Of a stretch of 64,000 nucleotides of DNA, positions 60,907 to 64,000 are shown in pieces (the stretch's first letter is position 1; each line of letters begins with the position of its first letter). A program made the position numbers and the translations under genes. The DNA comes from Paeniglutamicibacter sp. Y32M11 (GTDB lineage Bacteria; Actinomycetota; Actinomycetes; Actinomycetales; Micrococcaceae): contig NZ_CP079107.1 in NCBI RefSeq assembly GCF_019285735.1, positions 4,092,001 through 4,156,000 on the forward strand. Reading direction: 5' to 3'. The notes under the pieces were generated by a model that was not told where the DNA came from, did not search any database, and saw nothing but the letters and a program-made list of their open reading frames with translations.

Positions 60907-62349
60907 TTACTGCTCCGGCGAAGATTCCGGCTGTTCATCCCACCATTGGTGCAGGGCGCTGATGGCCTCATCCGGTTCGGTCGGACCCTGGTCGAGTCGT
61001 CGCTCAAGCAGGAAGTTGTAGGCGCGTCCTACCACCGGCCCTGGCTTGATCCCGAGGATCTCCATGATCTGTTGACCATTAAGATCCGGGCGCACCGCCG
61101 CCATTTCTTCCTTCTCGCTGATCTCGGCAATACGCGCCTCGAGGTCGTCGTAGGCGAAGGAGAGGCGGTCAGCCTTCTTCCGGTTGCGTGTGGTCACATC
61201 CGAGCGAGTCAGTCGATGCAGGCGCTGTAACAGGTCCCCGGCGTCGTGCACGTACCTGCGCACCGCCGAGTCGCTCCAGCCAGCATCCCCGTAGCCATAG
61301 AAGCGCATGTGTAGCTCTACGAGCCGAGCGACGGCCTTGATGGTGTCATTATCGAAGCGCAGGGCACGCATGCGGGCCTTGACCTGCTTGGAGCCGACCA
61401 CGTCGTGATGTCGGAAGCTCACTGCACCATTGGGTTCGAACTTCCGGGTCGCTGGCTTACCGATGTCGTGCATCAGCGCGGCAAAGCGCAAAACGAAGTC
61501 GGGACCGGGTACCGGCCCATCTGCGGCACTTTCCAACTTCATCGCCTGCTCCAGCACCGTCAAGGAATGCTCGTAAACATCCTTATGCCGGTGGTGCTCA
61601 TCAACTTCCAAACGCAGCGCGGACACCTCCGGAAGCACCAAATCGGCCAGGCCGCTGTCGACCAGCAGGTCGATGCCGGCGCGCGGATCAACGCCATTGA
61701 TCAGCTTCACCAGTTCATCACGCACTCGTTCGGCGGAGATGATGGAGATTCGTTCGGCCATTTCGGTCATGGCACTACGCACGTCCGGTGCAACGGTGAT
61801 TCCCAGTTGGGAGGCGAAGCGGGCCGCGCGCATCATGCGCAGGGGGTCATCGGAGAATGACATCGAGGGCGCGCCCGGGGTTCGTACTTCACCCTCGGAT
61901 AGGTCCTTGGCACCGTTGTACGGGTCCACCAGCTCCAGGCTCGGAAGGCGCAATGCCATCGCATTCATGGTGAAATCTCGTCGGTAGAGATCGTCTTCCA
62001 GCTTGTCACCGAAGGCCACGATGGGTTTGCGTGAGGCCGGGTCGTAGGCATCTGCCCGGTAGGTCGTCACCTCGATGGTGTGCTCGGCCTTGCGCAGGGC
62101 AATGGTGCCGAAGTCCCGTCCCACTTCCCAGGTGGCATCCGCCCATCCGGCCACCACAGCAAGAGTCTGATCGGGCGAGGCGCTAGTGGTGAAGTCAAGG
62201 TCCGGAGACACGCGGCCCAGGAAAAGATCACGCACGGGGCCGCCCACTAGGGAGAGTTCAAAGCCGGAATCGACAAAACGCTGCCCAAGCTCGAGGACGA
62301 CGGGGGGCAGGAGTTCGGTGAGAACCTGAAAGGACGGTAGTTGCTGCAT
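60907..62349 (-). CDS. pcnA: CCA tRNA nucleotidyltransferase with HD domain
   Basis: A 480-residue class II nucleotidyltransferase. LVGGPVRDLFLGRVSPDLDFTTSA (metal-binding DLD), YDPASRKP, DLYRRDFTMNAMAL and DDPLRMMRAARFASQLG are the CCA/poly(A) polymerase motifs. After them comes an HD domain with FAALMHDIGKPAT (His-Asp) and HDVVGSKQVKARMRALRFDN. It adds or repairs the 3' CCA of tRNAs. It is divergent from the NUDIX gene, an arrangement common near the chromosome origin region of related actinobacteria. Confidence 0.95.
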   Translation of the reverse strand: MQQLPSFQVLTELLPPVVLELGQRFVDSGFELSLVGGPVRDLFLGRVSPDLDFTTSASPDQTLAVVAGWADATWEVGRDFGTIALRKAEHTIEVTTYRADAYDPASRKPIVAFGDKLEDDLYRRDFTMNAMALRLPSLELVDPYNGAKDLSEGEVRTPGAPSMSFSDDPLRMMRAARFASQLGITVAPDVRSAMTEMAERISIISAERVRDELVKLINGVDPRAGIDLLVDSGLADLVLPEVSALRLEVDEHHRHKDVYEHSLTVLEQAMKLESAADGPVPGPDFVLRFAALMHDIGKPATRKFEPNGAVSFRHHDVVGSKQVKARMRALRFDNDTIKAVARLVELHMRFYGYGDAGWSDSAVRRYVHDAGDLLQRLHRLTRSDVTTRNRKKADRLSFAYDDLEARIAEISEKEEMAAVRPDLNGQQIMEILGIKPGPVVGRAYNFLLERRLDQGPTEPDEAISALHQWWDEQPESSPEQ

Positions 62350-62519
62350 AGTCCTTTAAGGGTGCCAGACTTTCTGGCTACCGCCATGTTCCGCTCGACT
62401 TCATTTGTGCGTTAGCTTCCACACGCCCCACGGACATACACCCGTAAAGAAGTTCGATAACATGCCTGAACAGGGCGCCGCAAGCCACGATGCGTCACAA
62501 AAACGATAGAGTGGTTTCC

Positions 62520-63065
62520 ATGGCTCATCCAGTTCCCAGCGCCCCGAAGCGCACGCCGTTGACTGCGTCAATGGCGCATGCGCAGGCGCAAGTGAGCCCG
62601 GGACATCATCCGCTGCCCACCGTTGAGGAAGTTTCGGCCGGCGGAGTTGTCATCGACACCTCGCTTCCCAGCCTCCCGGTGGCCATCATTGCCCGGTATA
62701 ACCGTGGTGGACGACTTGAATGGTGCCTGCCCAAGGGACATCCGGAGGGCCGTGAATCCAACGAAGAAGCAGCGGTCCGCGAGATCGAGGAAGAAACCGG
62801 AATTGCCGGCGAGATCTTGGCCCCGTTGGGATCCGTTGATTACTGGTTCACCGTGACGAATTACCGCGTGCATAAGACCGTGCACCATTTCCTGCTCCGT
62901 GCCACCGGTGGCGAACTGACCATTGAAAACGATCCCGACCACGAGGCCGTAGACGTGGCGTGGGTTCCCCTGCTTGATCTCGGCAAACGCCTGTCCTTCC
63001 CCAATGAGCGGCGCATCGCCGATCTTGCGCGCGAAGTACTCCCCAACTATGTCCCAGGTATCTAA
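62520..63065 (+). CDS. NUDIX hydrolase
   Basis: A 181-residue NUDIX protein. The Nudix box is complete in GHPEGRESNEEAAVREIEEETGIAGE, with the metal-binding REIEEE helix. The N-terminal 45 residues are poorly ordered and rich in Ala, Pro and His. TAGAGT (62507-62512) lies seven bases before ATG 62520 with no ribosome-binding site, so the message may be leaderless. It overlaps murJ by 17 bases. Substrates of this branch are nucleotide diphosphates or mRNA-cap-like ends; the exact one is unknown. Confidence 0.93.
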   Translation: MAHPVPSAPKRTPLTASMAHAQAQVSPGHHPLPTVEEVSAGGVVIDTSLPSLPVAIIARYNRGGRLEWCLPKGHPEGRESNEEAAVREIEEETGIAGEILAPLGSVDYWFTVTNYRVHKTVHHFLLRATGGELTIENDPDHEAVDVAWVPLLDLGKRLSFPNERRIADLAREVLPNYVPGI

Positions 63066-64000
63066 ACACCCAGCGCGCCCCAGCACGCCACCAAAAACCC
63101 CGCAAGCGCCACCAGCGTCGCAATCTCGCGGTTCATCCAAGGCTTACGCTCTGATGGCGTCGGGAACCATGGTTTCCCGCGTCCTCGGATTCATCCGTAC
63201 TGCGTTGCTTGCCGTTGCCATCGGATCTTCCACGACGATGGCGGATATCTTCGAGAAGGCGAACGTCATCCCGACGATCATCTTCATGTTGCTGGCCGGC
63301 GGCATCTTCAACGTTGTGCTGGTGCCCCAGCTCATCAAGGCGTCGAAGGCGTCTGATCGGGGCTCGTCCTACACCTCCAAGCTGGTGACGCTCACCATTG
63401 TGGTGATGGGTCTGGCCACGGTGCTGCTGACGTTCTTGGCGGGCCCGCTGATCAAGACACTGACCTTGGACTGGACCGAACCCATGATCGCGATGGGAAC
63501 CACGTTTGCTTACTGGTGCCTACCGCAGATCTTCTTCTACGGCGTATACGCGGTGATCGGTCAGGTGCTCAACGCTCACAATCGCTTTACGGCATATATG
63601 TGGTCCCCCGTCGCCAACAACCTGGTGCAGATCTGCACCATCGGGACGTTTATCATCCTGTTCGGGTCCTATAACGGCGTCGACCAGCTGAACAACTGGA
63701 CCAACGAGCAGACGCTTCTGCTGGCCGGTGGAGCTACCCTAGGCATCGTAGTGCAGGCCCTAGCCCTGTTCTGGCCGCTGCGTAAGGTGGGGCTGAACCT
63801 GCGCCCCGATTTCTCCTGGCGCGGCATGGGCCTGCGCCACGTGGGCAAGCTCGCGATCTGGACTCTGGCCTCCATGATGGTGGGGAACATCGCCTCACTG
63901 ATCAACTCCAAGTTTGTCTCGGCCACCGCCTCTGCTCGTCTGGCGCTACCGGGAGGGGGCGCCTCTGTTCCGGGCGAACAGGCACTGAATACCTCGCAGT
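63049..64000 (+). CDS. murJ: Lipid II flippase MurJ (partial, 5' part)
   Basis: The frame is open from ATG 63049 to the window end (about 317 residues seen). A proline-rich N terminus of about 30 residues is followed by ALMASGTMVSRVLGFIRTALLAVAIG, the first MurJ helix, then FEKANVIPTIIFMLLAGGIFNVVLVPQL, PQIFFYGVYAVIGQVLNAHNRF and SPVANNLVQI, all typical of MurJ/MviN. The protein flips lipid II for peptidoglycan synthesis. It overlaps the NUDIX gene by 17 bases, as in many actinobacteria. The upstream site is weak, so coupling to NUDIX translation is likely. Confidence 0.93.
   Translation, partial: MSQVSKHPARPSTPPKTPQAPPASQSRGSSKAYALMASGTMVSRVLGFIRTALLAVAIGSSTTMADIFEKANVIPTIIFMLLAGGIFNVVLVPQLIKASKASDRGSSYTSKLVTLTIVVMGLATVLLTFLAGPLIKTLTLDWTEPMIAMGTTFAYWCLPQIFFYGVYAVIGQVLNAHNRFTAYMWSPVANNLVQICTIGTFIILFGSYNGVDQLNNWTNEQTLLLAGGATLGIVVQALALFWPLRKVGLNLRPDFSWRGMGLRHVGKLAIWTLASMMVGNIASLINSKFVSATASARLALPGGGASVPGEQALNTSQ

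Overview
The window reads as chromosomal DNA of a high-GC actinobacterium, most likely a member of the Micrococcaceae (Arthrobacter / Paeniglutamicibacter / Glutamicibacter type). This is inferred from codon usage, GTG and TTG starts, frequent four-base stop/start overlaps, TANNNT -10 boxes placed right at start codons, and gene content: a myo-inositol-phosphate synthase, a MoeZ-like rhodanese fusion, and a CCA-transferase / NUDIX / MurJ block. I see no rRNA, tRNA, CRISPR array, insertion sequence or prophage.

Layout. 1-4.9 kb: an MFS transporter end, then two NarL-type two-component systems (1-2.3 kb and 4.2-6.2 kb) flanking a CPBP membrane protease and a lipoprotein. 6.3-12.6 kb: an FAD oxidoreductase of the phytoene-desaturase type, a GT87-like membrane glycosyltransferase, an SRPBCC protein, a PhoD-like phosphatase and a double-hotdog thioesterase. 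12.6-13.45 kb is an AT-rich, nearly gene-free island. 13.5-14.9 kb: an FMN reductase and a TetR regulator. 15.3-21.2 kb: a complete fructose PTS unit (fruR, fruK, fruA, ptsI, ptsH). 21.3-24.7 kb: a Gdx/SugE exporter behind a guanidine-III riboswitch, an unknown membrane protein, fadD and panD.

25.2-31.7 kb: a GntP permease, CoA-transferase, HMG-CoA-lyase-like aldolase, hydroxypyruvate-reductase-like dehydrogenase and compact glycerate kinase in one tight operon, with a convergent IclR regulator. The enzyme order implies that an unassigned hydroxy-dicarboxylate is activated with CoA, split to acetyl-CoA plus hydroxypyruvate, and fed into glycolysis through glycerate; itatartarate (2-hydroxymethylmalate) fits. 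This is my best candidate for an undescribed system.

32-33.4 kb: a zinc alcohol dehydrogenase and a 90-residue protein resembling the coiled-coil gate of gyrase A. 33.4-38.6 kb: thiamine genes (thiO, thiS, thiG, a pterin-dehydratase/VOC fusion, moeZ/thiF) behind a TPP riboswitch, divergent from an apparently leaderless thiE. 38.7-47.8 kb: a xenobiotic/enone-type cluster (two alpha/beta hydrolases, one frameshifted; a quinone reductase; an EthD-like protein; a TetR regulator; an Old Yellow Enzyme; an SDR; a short UvrA homologue). A shared 12-bp operator motif at two promoters links it to the TetR gene. 48-49 kb: an OhrR-like regulator.

49-56 kb: a nonulosonic-acid glycopolymer locus (NeuA-HAD fusion, NeuB without SAF domain, GT2, three polysialyltransferase-like genes), best read as poly-Kdn / teichulosonic acid synthesis because no GlcNAc-epimerase gene is present. 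56-64 kb: ino1, fhs, a HAD phosphatase, an array of three tiny ORFs with strong ribosome-binding sites behind a structured leader, pcnA, a NUDIX gene and the start of murJ.
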